From: Solirubrobacter sp035555675
GTDB taxonomy: Bacteria; Actinomycetota; Thermoleophilia; Solirubrobacterales; Solirubrobacteraceae
Reading direction: 5' to 3'
NCBI GenBank assembly: GCA_035555675.1
Contig: DATMGH010000006.1
Span: forward strand, 29,357-93,356
Length of the DNA stretch: 64,000 bases
Shown here: piece by piece, positions 52,876 through 61,289 of the stretch
Numbering within the stretch: position 1 is the first letter of the stretch
How the letters are laid out: each line of letters starts with the position of its first letter
Program-made: the position numbers and the translations under genes
The notes under the pieces: model-generated
Databases searched by the model: none
What the model saw: only the letters and a program-made list of their open reading frames with translations
What the model was told of the DNA's origin: nothing

Positions 52876-55002
52876 TCAGCTCCCGTTCTCGATCACGCCG
52901 AGGCCGTGGTCCTCGATCCTCAACCGCCGCCCGGGCGGGATGACCCCCGTCGTGTAGCCGGACTCGACGATCGCCGGCCCGTCCAGGACGTTGCCCGGCT
53001 TCAATGCGTCGAGCGCGTAGACCGGCGTGTCCCGCCACCCGTCGAAGTACGCGCGCCGCGAGCCGGTCCGCGCCGGCGTCGCGTCCGCGCCCACGACCTC
53101 GAGCTCCGGCAGCTCCACGCGCTTGCCCGGCACGGTCACGCGCAGCACGAACGTGTCGACGTACACGCCGCCCGCCAGGTTCACCACGAGCGGGCTGAAC
53201 GCCTCTGAGAACTCCCGCTCGAACTGCTCGTAGAAGCGCCACACGTCGTCCGGCGAGGTCAGCTGCAGCCCCGGGGTCGACGTCCGCTTGGAGTTGATCT
53301 GCCCGCCGTAGAGCATGTCCAGCTCCAGCGAGCAGATCGCGTCCTCCCACGGCAGCCCCTCGGCCTGCAGCTCGCGCCGCGCCTGCTCGATCAGCCCGGA
53401 CACGACCGCGTTGAACGCGTCGTAGTCGATCGCCGGCTTCTGCGTCACCGGCTCGATCAGCATCATCCGCTGCGACTGCTCGTACAGGTGGACCACGTCC
53501 ATGATCGACGACCCGTACGCGCAGAACACCGGGCTGAACGGGAAGATCACCGCGCGCGGGATCTCGCCCATGAAGCCGGCGACGTGCGTCGGCCCGGCGC
53601 CGCCGATCGCGAACACGACGAACTCGCTCGGCCGGTAGCCGCGCAGCGTCACCTCCTTGCGGATCGCCGACGCCATCTTCTCGTCGATCAGCCGCTTGAT
53701 CAGCGCCGCCGCCTCGATCGTCTCCAGTCCCAGCGGCTCGGCGATCCGCTCCCGGATCGCGTCCTCGGCCGCATCCTTGTTGAGCAGCATGCGGCCGCCG
53801 AAGTAGTTGTCCGGATCGAGGTAGCCGAGCACGAGGTCGGCGTCGGTCACGGTCGGCTCGGTGCCGCCGAGGTCGTACGCGACCGGCCCGGGGTAGGAGC
53901 CGGCGCTCTGCGGCCCGACCTCCAGCCGCCCGCCGAGCGCCTCGTTGATCCACGCGATCGACCCGCCGCCGGCGCCGATGCTCAGCGACTGCAGCATCGT
54001 CGTCGCGACCATCCAGCGGTCGACGACCGGGTTGAACTCGTAGTTGCGCACGCTCTCGCCGACCACCAGGCCGATGTCGAAGCTGGTGCCGCCGACGTCC
54101 GCGGTGACGACGTTGGGCGCGTCGAGGTGGCGGGCGATGTCGCGCGCGCCGACCAGCCCCGCGATCGGCCCGCCGTTGTACGTGCGCGACGCGGTCGTCT
54201 TGAACAGGTCCGCGCAGCCGCCCGTGTTGTGGATCATGAAGAACGGGCCGCGGTAGCCGGCCTCGCGCAGCTTGTCCCACGTGCCGGAGAGCTCGATCTG
54301 CATCGAGCGCTGCAGGTACGCGTCGAGGATCGCCGACATCGTCCGCCCGTACTCGCCGAGCCGCGAGACGACCTGCGACGCCAGGATCACCGGCAGGTAG
54401 CCGACGTGGTAATCGCGGTACTCCTCGCGCACGATGTCGCGCACGCGCCGCTCGTGCTCGGGGTTGACGAACGACCACAGCAGCGAGACGACGATCGCCC
54501 GCGCGCCGCGGTCCACGAGCACGCGCACCTTGCGCCGCACGTCGTCCTCGTCGAGCGCCCGGATCACGGTGCCGCGCCCGTCGACGCGCTCGCGCACGCC
54601 CACGATCAGCTCGCGCGGGACGAGCGGCAGTGGCTTGTCCTGGTGCGGCAGCGAGCGCCGCTCGTCCAGCCGCGTGCCGTCGATCCACTGCGCGCCCTTG
54701 CCGATCAGGATCGCGTCCTCGTGGCCCTGGGTGGTGATGAGGCCGATCCGCGGGCCGCTGCGCTCCAGCAGCCGGTTCATGGCGACCGTGGTCGAGTAGC
54801 GGACGGTGTCGATGCCCGCCAGCCGCTCGGAGAGCGTGCCGCCGAGCGCGGACGCCGCCTCCTCGACCACCTGCATGAAGCCGATGCTGAGGTCGTAGGG
54901 CGTCGTCGGGACCTTGCGGTAGATCGTCTCCCCGCCGACGGTCATGACGAGGTCGGTGAACGTGCCGCCGACGTCGACGTCGATCGTGTCGCGACCGCTC
55001 AT
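52876..55002 (-). CDS. Ketone carboxylase alpha subunit (HyuA/hydantoinase A family)
   Basis: A 708-residue HyuA-family protein with the ASKHA (actin-like) ATPase signature: phosphate-1 DTIDVDVGGTFTDLVM at the N-terminus, phosphate-2 VVTADVGGTSFDIGLVVGES near 310, and adenosine-type FAIGGAGPTHVAGF near 480. ATP is used to phosphorylate either bicarbonate or the ketone enolate. ATG 55000-55002 overlaps the stop of the zinc-subunit gene (ATGA). Full length for the family. It is clearly different from the second HyuA-like gene (55364-57193), matching the alpha/alpha' pair of acetophenone carboxylase. Confidence 0.85.
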   Translation of the reverse strand: MSGRDTIDVDVGGTFTDLVMTVGGETIYRKVPTTPYDLSIGFMQVVEEAASALGGTLSERLAGIDTVRYSTTVAMNRLLERSGPRIGLITTQGHEDAILIGKGAQWIDGTRLDERRSLPHQDKPLPLVPRELIVGVRERVDGRGTVIRALDEDDVRRKVRVLVDRGARAIVVSLLWSFVNPEHERRVRDIVREEYRDYHVGYLPVILASQVVSRLGEYGRTMSAILDAYLQRSMQIELSGTWDKLREAGYRGPFFMIHNTGGCADLFKTTASRTYNGGPIAGLVGARDIARHLDAPNVVTADVGGTSFDIGLVVGESVRNYEFNPVVDRWMVATTMLQSLSIGAGGGSIAWINEALGGRLEVGPQSAGSYPGPVAYDLGGTEPTVTDADLVLGYLDPDNYFGGRMLLNKDAAEDAIRERIAEPLGLETIEAAALIKRLIDEKMASAIRKEVTLRGYRPSEFVVFAIGGAGPTHVAGFMGEIPRAVIFPFSPVFCAYGSSIMDVVHLYEQSQRMMLIEPVTQKPAIDYDAFNAVVSGLIEQARRELQAEGLPWEDAICSLELDMLYGGQINSKRTSTPGLQLTSPDDVWRFYEQFEREFSEAFSPLVVNLAGGVYVDTFVLRVTVPGKRVELPELEVVGADATPARTGSRRAYFDGWRDTPVYALDALKPGNVLDGPAIVESGYTTGVIPPGRRLRIEDHGLGVIENGS

Positions 55003-55367
55003 GACGCGAAGACGCGGTCGTCGCGGACGGTCAGCTCGCCGCTCGCCAGCCGGGCGCGCAGCGAGTCGAGGTCGAGCTCGATGTCGTGCGTGATCGGATG
55101 CCCCGGCGGCAGGTACTCCGTGTCCACCTGGGTCGAGCAGCTCGGGCAGTAGAATTCGACGATCCGCACCCACGCCGGATCGGGCGCGAACGTGTACTCG
55201 CCGTCGAGCACGGGCCGGTGCACGTCGCGCGGGTCGCGCTCGTACAGGCGCAGGAAGTGCTTGTAGCTCTCGCGCGCGGAGCCGAGCTCGGTGTCGCACA
55301 CGCGGCAGCGCCAGCGCTCGTCCTCGACCGCGAGGTCGATGTACTCGGTGATCCGGATCCTGGTCAT
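54999..55367 (-). CDS. Ketone carboxylase gamma subunit, zinc protein
   Basis: A 122-residue protein beginning MTRIRITEYIDLAVEDERWR, with two CxxC pairs (CRVCD at about 21-24 and CPSCST at about 76-79), DPRDVHRPVLDGEYTFAPDP and VRIVEFYCPSC. Small Cys4 zinc subunits of this layout accompany acetone and acetophenone carboxylases (AcxC/Apc gamma type). Start 55365-55367 overlaps the HyuA2 stop and its own stop overlaps the HyuA1 start, so all three products are stoichiometrically coupled. Confidence 0.8.
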   Translation of the reverse strand: MTRIRITEYIDLAVEDERWRCRVCDTELGSARESYKHFLRLYERDPRDVHRPVLDGEYTFAPDPAWVRIVEFYCPSCSTQVDTEYLPPGHPITHDIELDLDSLRARLASGELTVRDDRVFAS

Positions 55368-57193
55368 GACCGCTCCAGCACGCCGTTGGTGAACTCGTCC
55401 GCGCGCAGCCGCCAGCCGGCGGGGATCGCGCACGTGTTGGTGTCGGACTCGAGCACGGCCGGGCCGTCGATGACGACGCCGGGCCGCAGGTCGCCCCAGC
55501 GGTACAGCCGCGCGCCGGCGCGCTCGCCGACGCTCTCGGGCGCCGTGCCGTCGTCGGTCGCGACCGCGGGGTCAAAGCGCGGGACGGCGACCGTGCCGCG
55601 CACCGCGACGCGCTCGACCTCGCCCCCGGGCGGCTCGGACGTCGTGCGGCCGCCGGCCGTGTACTCCGTGGTCAGCACCGCGTCGGCGGTCGAGAAGCCC
55701 TCGCCCTCGAGGTCGCGCAGCACGGTCTCGCGCAGCTGCTCGACCAGGCCGTCCTCCAGCGGCGCGTACGGGAACACCTCGAGCACGTGGCAGACGTCGG
55801 CGACCGAGGAGCCGAACGCGCTCAGCACCGGGCCGAGCTGGAAGACCACGGCGCGCTCGATCCCGAGCCGCTCGGCCGCCGGCACGGCGAAGTTGCCGCC
55901 GTTGCCGCCGAAGCAGAACAGCGTGAAGCCGTCGCGGTCGGGCAGCAGCTCCTCCGCCACCGCCGCGACCAGCTCGACGCCGCGCTCGACGATCCGCTCG
56001 GCCGCCGGCTCGACGTCGAGCCCGAGCGGCTGGCCGACGTCGCGAGCGATCGCCGCGCGGGCGCGCTCGACCGACAGCGTCCGCTTGCCGCCCAGGAACC
56101 CCTCGGGGTCGAGCTGCCCGAGCACCAGGAACGCGTCGGTCAGCGTCGCCCGCTCGGAGCCGAGGTCGTAACAGGCCGGGCCCGGGTAGGCGCCCATGCT
56201 CTCCGGGCCGAGCGCGACCGCGCCGTCCTGCGCGCGGGCGATCGAGCCGCCGCCGACCGCCGCGCTGCGCAGCAGCGGCCAGGGCGTGCGCAGCGGGACG
56301 CCGAACAGCTCGCCGCCGTCGGCGGTCACCAGCTGGCCGTCGCGGATCACGCCGAGCTTCGCGGTCGTCCCGCCGACGTCGAGCGCCAGCACCCTGTCCA
56401 GGCCGTAGCGGCGGGCGAAGTAGGCGCACGCGGAGAGGCCGAAGTACGGGCTCGACTCGGTCGTGTCGATCCCCTTGGTCTTGGCCACGCGGGCGACGCC
56501 GCCGTTGACGTGGCCGATGTAGACCGGGCGCCGGTAGCCGTGGTCGGCCAGCAGCTCGTCCTCGGCCTTGAACAGCGCGACCGCCAGCGGCGTGTGCACG
56601 TACGCGTTGATCAGCGCCATGTGCGTGCGGGTCAGGTCGTCCGGGTGCCGGCAGACCTCGCTGCCGAGCAGGACGGGCACGGCGCCGAGGAAGTGATCCG
56701 GGAACGCCTCGTTGATCAGGCGCTTGACGTGCAGCTCGCGCGCGGGGTCGGCGAACGCGCCGTCGAAGCTCACGCACACGCGGCGCACGCCCTGCTCGAG
56801 CAGCGCCCGGATCGCGGCCAGCAGGTCCTCGTCGGTGGCGTCGTCGGGGAGCTCCACGACGTTCGCGGGGTCGATCACGGTGCCGACCGCGGCGCTGCCC
56901 TCCAGCTGGCCTGGGCTGGTGAGCAGGCCGATCCGCGGGCCCTTGCGCTCGGCCAGCACGTTGGTGGCGATCGTCGCCGACCAGCGCAGCACCGCGACGC
57001 GCGCCAGGAACGACGCCAGGTCCGGGTGGCCCATGCGGCGCGCGCCCTCGCGCAGGCAGTCGAAGAAGCAGCGGGTGAAGTCGTGCGGCGTGGTGTCCAC
57101 CTTGACCGCGTGCACCTGCGTCCCGTCGCCGAACAGCCCGTCGGTCAGCGTCCCGCCGATGTCGATGTCGACCGTGTACGAGCGCGCCGTCAT
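55364..57193 (-). CDS. Ketone carboxylase alpha' subunit (second HyuA family member)
   Basis: A 609-residue HyuA-family protein: phosphate-1 YTVDIDIGGTLTDGLFGDG, phosphate-2 VLALDVGGTTAKLGVIRDG, adenosine-type TLFCFGGNGGNFAVPAAERL, plus the cluster-typical VFQLGPVLSAFGSSVADVCH. It is about 100 residues shorter than HyuA1 and is distant from it. GGAG lies four bases before ATG 57191-57193, which overlaps the stop of the CoA-ligase gene. Two unlike HyuA subunits are a distinguishing trait of acetophenone-type carboxylases. Confidence 0.83.
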   Translation of the reverse strand: MTARSYTVDIDIGGTLTDGLFGDGTQVHAVKVDTTPHDFTRCFFDCLREGARRMGHPDLASFLARVAVLRWSATIATNVLAERKGPRIGLLTSPGQLEGSAAVGTVIDPANVVELPDDATDEDLLAAIRALLEQGVRRVCVSFDGAFADPARELHVKRLINEAFPDHFLGAVPVLLGSEVCRHPDDLTRTHMALINAYVHTPLAVALFKAEDELLADHGYRRPVYIGHVNGGVARVAKTKGIDTTESSPYFGLSACAYFARRYGLDRVLALDVGGTTAKLGVIRDGQLVTADGGELFGVPLRTPWPLLRSAAVGGGSIARAQDGAVALGPESMGAYPGPACYDLGSERATLTDAFLVLGQLDPEGFLGGKRTLSVERARAAIARDVGQPLGLDVEPAAERIVERGVELVAAVAEELLPDRDGFTLFCFGGNGGNFAVPAAERLGIERAVVFQLGPVLSAFGSSVADVCHVLEVFPYAPLEDGLVEQLRETVLRDLEGEGFSTADAVLTTEYTAGGRTTSEPPGGEVERVAVRGTVAVPRFDPAVATDDGTAPESVGERAGARLYRWGDLRPGVVIDGPAVLESDTNTCAIPAGWRLRADEFTNGVLERS

Positions 57194-58509
57194 GTGTCTC
57201 CTCCCGTGCGGATGTAGCGGGCCTTCATCTCGTAGCGCTCGAGCGTCGACGGCGGGACGAGCTCCACCCGCGCGCGGACCACGAGCTTGTCCCGGATCAG
57301 CTGCTCGATCCGGCTCGTCAGGGCGTCGAGGTCGGTCGCCTCGTCGCCGTACTCGACCTGCAGGCGCAGCGGCGGCGGCACCTTCGGGCCGGGGCCGTCG
57401 AGCAGGATCTGGAACGCGCCCGACGTGAACGGGCGCAGGCCGGAGATCAGGTCGCTGATCGCGCTCGGCCAGACGTTGACGCCGGCGATGATCAGCATGT
57501 CGTCGGTGCGGCCGACGCACGTGATCCGCGGCCCGGTGCGCCCGCACGGGCAGCCGAGGCCGTGGACGAGCACGCGGTCGCGCGTCCGGAAGCGCACCAG
57601 CGGCACGCACTCGCGGTCCAGGTGGGTGGCGACCAGCTCGCCGGTCGCGCCCGGCTCCCACGGGATCGGCGTCAGCGTCTCGGGGTCGATCAGCTCCAGC
57701 AGCAGCCGGTCGGGCGCGACGGCGTGCATGCCGTCGCCGTGGCCGCACGCGGCCATGTAGACCGGGATCAGGTCGGCGTTGCCGAGGCCTTCGGTCACGG
57801 TCGCGCCGAAGTCGGCGGCGATCCGGTCGCGCACGGCGGGGATGCCGCCGCCCGGCTCGGCGCCGAGCATGATCCGCTTGAGGCCCAGCGTGGCCGGGTC
57901 GAGGTCGTGGCGCTGGCGCACGTACTCGGCCAGGTACTGGGCGTAGGACGGCGTGCACGTCAGCACGGTCGCGCCGAGGTTCTGGATCGACGTGACGATG
58001 CGGTCGCTGGCGCCGGTGCCGATCGGGACGAACGTCGCGCCGATGTTCTCGATCGCGTCCTTGAGCGGCAGGCCGCCGACGAAGAACCCGAGCCCGAAGC
58101 CGTGGATGACGACGTCGTCCGGCCGCACGCCCTCGCACCAGTAGACGCGGCTGACGGTCTCCGTCCAGCCGGCGACGTCGTTGCGGGTGACGCCGACGTA
58201 GCTCGGCCGCCCGGTCGTGCCCGACGAGGAGTGGATGCGGATGACGTCGCGCAGCGGCGCGGCCTGGTGCGCGCCCAGCGGCGGGTGCGACGCCTGGCTG
58301 TCGCGCAGCTCGTCCTTGGTGGTGAACGGCGCGTCCTGGAGCGCGTGGCGCGCGGGGTCGAAGCCGGCGGCGGCGAACTTCCGCGCGTAGAACGGCGAGC
58401 TCGCGAGGAGGTGGTCGAGCTGCGCCGCCAGCAGCGGCGCCTGCAGCGCCGGCACCTCGGCCCAGGGCAGCGTCTCGATCTCCGGGCGCCAGTACGCGGG
58501 GTCGGTCAT
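57190..58509 (-). CDS. PaaK-type aryl/acyl-CoA ligase
   Basis: A 439-residue member of the phenylacetate-CoA ligase family: P-loop RIHSSSGTTGRPSYVGVT near 92, LGLKRIMLGAEPGG, GNADLIPVYMAACGHGDGMH, GRTDDMLIIAGVNVWPSAIS and a C-terminal domain with the ERYEMKARYIR end. It forms an acyl-adenylate and then a CoA thioester. In acetophenone degradation a ligase activates benzoylacetate after carboxylation; the position as first structural gene here suggests an analogous beta-keto acid substrate. It lies 58 bases downstream of the regulator gene. Confidence 0.87.
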   Translation of the reverse strand: MTDPAYWRPEIETLPWAEVPALQAPLLAAQLDHLLASSPFYARKFAAAGFDPARHALQDAPFTTKDELRDSQASHPPLGAHQAAPLRDVIRIHSSSGTTGRPSYVGVTRNDVAGWTETVSRVYWCEGVRPDDVVIHGFGLGFFVGGLPLKDAIENIGATFVPIGTGASDRIVTSIQNLGATVLTCTPSYAQYLAEYVRQRHDLDPATLGLKRIMLGAEPGGGIPAVRDRIAADFGATVTEGLGNADLIPVYMAACGHGDGMHAVAPDRLLLELIDPETLTPIPWEPGATGELVATHLDRECVPLVRFRTRDRVLVHGLGCPCGRTGPRITCVGRTDDMLIIAGVNVWPSAISDLISGLRPFTSGAFQILLDGPGPKVPPPLRLQVEYGDEATDLDALTSRIEQLIRDKLVVRARVELVPPSTLERYEMKARYIRTGGDT

Positions 58510-58567
58510 CGCGCGGCTCCGTCGCGCCCGCGGCGCGCCGCCCGGTCACGCCGACGCCGCGCCGCGC

Positions 58568-59305
58568 TCACCGCGCCGCCTCGACGCCGCGGCGCTCGCG
58601 CTCGGCGCGCCGCACTTCCCACTCGTGCTCGATGTGCTCACGCATCAGCGTCTCCGCCAGGACGTGGTTGCGGCGCGCGATCTCGAACGCGATCCGCTCG
58701 TGGTCGGTGCGCGCCTGCTCGCGCCACGCAGCCGACTGCGCCGCCTCGTTGAGCGCGCGGTACGCGACCGGGCGCAGGCTCGCGAGCACGGACGCGAAGA
58801 CCGGGTTGCCGGTGGCCTCGGCGACCGCGACGTGGAAGTCGATGTCGGCGGCGAGCACGCGCGCGGGCCGCTCGTCGAGCACGTCGATGTCGTTGACCGC
58901 CTCGCGCAGCGCGCGCGCCGCGGGGCTGCCGCTCTCGGCCGCCAGCCGCGCGGCCGCCGGCTCCAGCGCCCGCCGCACGTCGAGCAGCTGCGCCGCGCTG
59001 ATCGCCAGCGCGTTCATGACCGGCGCGTGCTCTTCCACCGTCCTCGGCTGGGCGATGAACGTGCCGCCGCCGTAGCCGCGCCGGACCTCGACGTCGCCGG
59101 ACAGCTCGAGCGCCTTCAGCGCTTCGCGCAGCGCCGAGCGCGAGACGCCGAACTCCTCGGCGAGCGCGGGCTCGGCCGGCAACCGGTCGCCCGGGCGCAG
59201 CTCACCGGATTCGATCGCGCGCCGCAGCGCGTCCAGCACCAGCTCGAAGCTCCGGCCGGTGCGCACGGGCGCAAAGGCCTTCCTCTGACGTCTGTTGTCC
59301 GACAT
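58568..59305 (-). CDS. GntR/FadR-family transcriptional regulator
   Basis: A 245-residue protein: N-terminal winged HTH (VLDALRRAIESGELRPGDRL, PAEPALAEEFGVSRSALREA, LKALELSGDVEVRRG) and a C-terminal all-helical FCD ligand domain (RRALEPAAARLAAESG, ADIDFHVAVAEATGNPVFAS, ARTDHERIAFEIARRN). The D-x3-H and H residues of FCD metal/ligand sites are present. ATG 59303-59305 has GGAGGGAGA upstream. It is first gene of the minus operon and faces the thiolase gene; likely ligands are a pathway ketone, keto acid or CoA ester. Confidence 0.88.
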   Translation of the reverse strand: MSDNRRQRKAFAPVRTGRSFELVLDALRRAIESGELRPGDRLPAEPALAEEFGVSRSALREALKALELSGDVEVRRGYGGGTFIAQPRTVEEHAPVMNALAISAAQLLDVRRALEPAAARLAAESGSPAARALREAVNDIDVLDERPARVLAADIDFHVAVAEATGNPVFASVLASLRPVAYRALNEAAQSAAWREQARTDHERIAFEIARRNHVLAETLMREHIEHEWEVRRAERERRGVEAAR

Positions 59306-59340
59306 CAGTCTCTCCCTCCGTCCTGGCGACTTATACACAC

Positions 59341-59358
59341 TTGCCACGTCCGTTACAA
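59341..59358. promoter_or_regulatory. Candidate GntR operator in the divergent promoter
   Basis: TTGCCACGTCCGTTACAA is an 18-bp imperfect palindrome of form TTGNNACGNNCGTNNCAA (12 of 18 positions symmetric). It is centred in the 67-base gap between the regulator and the thiolase gene, where one repressor could control both directions. Confidence 0.5.
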
Positions 59359-59372
59359 CTGTGTCTCACGTC

Positions 59373-60527
59373 ATGAGATACGAGAACGCCGTCATCCCGC
59401 TCAGCGCCGCCTGGTCGTCGCCCTTCGTCCGCTGGCAGGGACCGGCCGCGGACGTCAACAGCCTCGAGCTCGCACGCCAGGTCGCGGCCCGCGCGCTGGA
59501 GGGCTCCGACTGGCCGGTCGAGGAGCTCGTCCTGGGCTGGACGATCCCGCAGAAGGAGGCGTTCTACGGTGCGCCGACGCTGGCCGCGCGGCTCGGGTTC
59601 GCGGGCGTCAGCGGCCCGATGATCGCGCAGGCGTGCGCGACCTCGGTCGCCGCCATCCACGCCGCCGCCGCGCACGGCGACGGCACGCGGCTCGTCGTCA
59701 CCACCGACCGCACGAGCAACGGCCCGCACCTCGTCTACCCGCGCTCGGCGGCGCCCGGCGGCACCGTCGACAGCGAGAACTGGGTGCTCGACTCGTTCGA
59801 GTGCGACCCGCTGACCGGCGCCTCGATGCTCACCACCGCCGAGCGCGTCGCCGCCGAAGGCGGCTTCAGCAAGGCCGAGCTCGACGCGCTGACCGTGCGC
59901 CGCTACGAGCAGTACGAGGACGCGCTGGCCAACGACCGGGCGTTCCAGCGCCGCTGGATGGTCCCGATCGAGGTCGGCCGCGGGCGCCGCGCCACGGTGA
60001 TCGACGCCGACCAGGGCATCCGGCCCGCCACCGCCGAGGGCCTGGACGGGCTCGGCGCGGTCCAGGACGGCGGCGTCGTCAGCTACGGCACGCAGACGCA
60101 CCCGGCCGACGGCACGGCCGGGCTGATCGTGACGACCGCGGAGCGGGCCGGCGGGCCGTTCGCGCGCATCCTGGCGTCCGGCTTCGCGCGCGTCGCGCCC
60201 GGCGAGATGCCCAAGGCACCGGTCCCGGCCAGCGCGGCGGCGCTCTCAGCCGCGGGCCTGGAGATCGGCGCGATCGACGTCATCAAGACGCACAACCCGT
60301 TCGTCGTCAACGACCTCTGGTTCGCGCGCGAGACCGGCGTCGACGCGCACGCGCTGAACCCGTACGGCTGCAGCCTGATCTACGGCCACCCGCAGGGCCC
60401 GACGGGCGCGCGCGGCGTCGTCGAGCTGATCCACGCGCTGGCCGAGCGCGGCGGCGGCCGCGGCCTGTTCGCGGGCTGCGCGGCCGGCGACACGGGCGCG
60501 GCCCTGGTGGTCGAGGTCGACGGCTGA
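59373..60527 (+). CDS. Thiolase-family enzyme
   Basis: A 384-residue thiolase. Nucleophilic Cys C88 in MIAQACATSVAAIH, the His of the CGH set in YGCSLIYGHPQGPTGARG, and the second acid/base Cys in GLFAGCAAGDTGAALVVEV. VIKTHNPFVVNDLWFARETG replaces the usual NExFA motif (here NPF), a feature of the more divergent thiolases acting on unusual acyl groups. Divergent from the regulator and sharing its operator. The expected role is to cleave the beta-ketoacyl-CoA made by carboxylase plus ligase into acetyl-CoA and a shorter acyl-CoA. No ribosome site precedes the ATG. Confidence 0.85.
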   Translation: MRYENAVIPLSAAWSSPFVRWQGPAADVNSLELARQVAARALEGSDWPVEELVLGWTIPQKEAFYGAPTLAARLGFAGVSGPMIAQACATSVAAIHAAAAHGDGTRLVVTTDRTSNGPHLVYPRSAAPGGTVDSENWVLDSFECDPLTGASMLTTAERVAAEGGFSKAELDALTVRRYEQYEDALANDRAFQRRWMVPIEVGRGRRATVIDADQGIRPATAEGLDGLGAVQDGGVVSYGTQTHPADGTAGLIVTTAERAGGPFARILASGFARVAPGEMPKAPVPASAAALSAAGLEIGAIDVIKTHNPFVVNDLWFARETGVDAHALNPYGCSLIYGHPQGPTGARGVVELIHALAERGGGRGLFAGCAAGDTGAALVVEVDG

Positions 60528-60530
60528 GCG

Positions 60531-60746
60531 CTACTCGTCGTGGTCGCCGAAGCTGCCGATCCGGTTGTCCTGCTCGGAGTCGGGGCGCTCTTCCTCGCCT
60601 TCGCTGAAGCGGCCGACGTGCTCCTTCTCGGGTGAGTCCGGCAGCTGCTCCTCGCCTTCGCTGAAGCGGCCGACGCGTTCCTTCTCCGGCGAGTCGGGGA
60701 GCTGCTCCTCGCCCTCGCTGAAGCGGCCCACGTGCTTGTCGTCCAT
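60531..60746 (-). CDS. Small acidic protein of 19-residue tandem repeats
   Basis: A 71-residue protein from ATG 60744-60746 with AGGAG six bases upstream. After MDDKH come three copies of the 19-residue unit VGRFSEGEEQLPDSPEKER and a fourth partial copy (IGSFGDHDE). Repeats 1 and 2 are nearly identical, repeat 3 diverges after GEE. It is acidic and Pro/Ser-rich, without membrane or Cys residues. The GRFSEGEEQLP pattern recurs in short actinobacterial proteins of unknown role. The 57-bp DNA repeat makes copy-number change easy. Confidence 0.75.
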   Translation of the reverse strand: MDDKHVGRFSEGEEQLPDSPEKERVGRFSEGEEQLPDSPEKEHVGRFSEGEEERPDSEQDNRIGSFGDHDE

Positions 60747-60890
60747 CTGGAGCTCCTTCCTGCGTAGGACTGCGGCGAAGTCTACGCCCGTTGCGCCGGG
60801 AGTCCACGCAGCCGGGCGGCTCGGGGCGATGAGTTTCCGGACGGCGGACGGTCTATACGTCGTACAGCACCACTCCGGAGGTCTGAGGAC

Positions 60891-61289
60891 ATGAGCACCA
60901 CCACCGTCGGCCAGGTTCGCGCGATCAGCCTGATCTGCATCGGCTCCGCGGACCAGGACCGGTCGATCGCGTTCTACGTCGAGCAGCTCGGGTTCGAGAA
61001 GCGCACGGACGTCCCGTTCGGCGGCGACTACCGCTGGGTCGAGGTCTACCCGCCGTCCGGCACCGCGGGCATCGCGCTCGCGCCGCCGCGCCCGGGGACC
61101 CCGGTCACGCCGAGCGAGACCGGCATCACGCTCACGACGGGCGACATCGACGCGCTGCACGCCGACCTGCGCGCCAAGGGCGTCGACGTCGACGCCGAGG
61201 TCTCGCGGATGGGCGGCCCGGTGCCGCCGATGTTCTGGTTCCGCGACCCCGACGGCCACTCGCTGATGGTCGTCCAGGCCGCGGACTAG
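60891..61289 (+). CDS. VOC (glyoxalase/bleomycin-resistance) superfamily protein
   Basis: A 132-residue protein with two beta-alpha-beta-beta-beta modules: DQDRSIAFYVEQLGFEKRTD... GGDYRWVEVYPPSG and TLTTGDIDALHADLRAKGVD... MFWFRDPDGHSLMVVQ. Conserved metal-side residues at His/Glu positions are partly present (E at VEVYP, H in DGHSL). The ATG is preceded by GGAGG twelve bases and GAGG two bases upstream. Substrate unknown. Its stop overlaps the convergent acyltransferase stop. Confidence 0.85.
   Translation: MSTTTVGQVRAISLICIGSADQDRSIAFYVEQLGFEKRTDVPFGGDYRWVEVYPPSGTAGIALAPPRPGTPVTPSETGITLTTGDIDALHADLRAKGVDVDAEVSRMGGPVPPMFWFRDPDGHSLMVVQAAD

Noticed and set aside
49800..52943. Frame of more than 1000 codons on the + strand
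   Set aside because: Antisense to the URO-D-like and HyuB genes; composition is Arg/Ala/Gly repeats with no family.
50805..57193. 5-oxoprolinase or hydantoinase operon
   Set aside because: Possible from single-gene similarity, but a zinc gamma subunit, a second HyuA, a CoA ligase and a thiolase fit ketone carboxylation better.
60531..60746. CRISPR-like array from the regularly spaced 57-bp repeats
   Set aside because: Repeats are contiguous, in frame, and encode a protein with its own ribosome site; there are no spacers.
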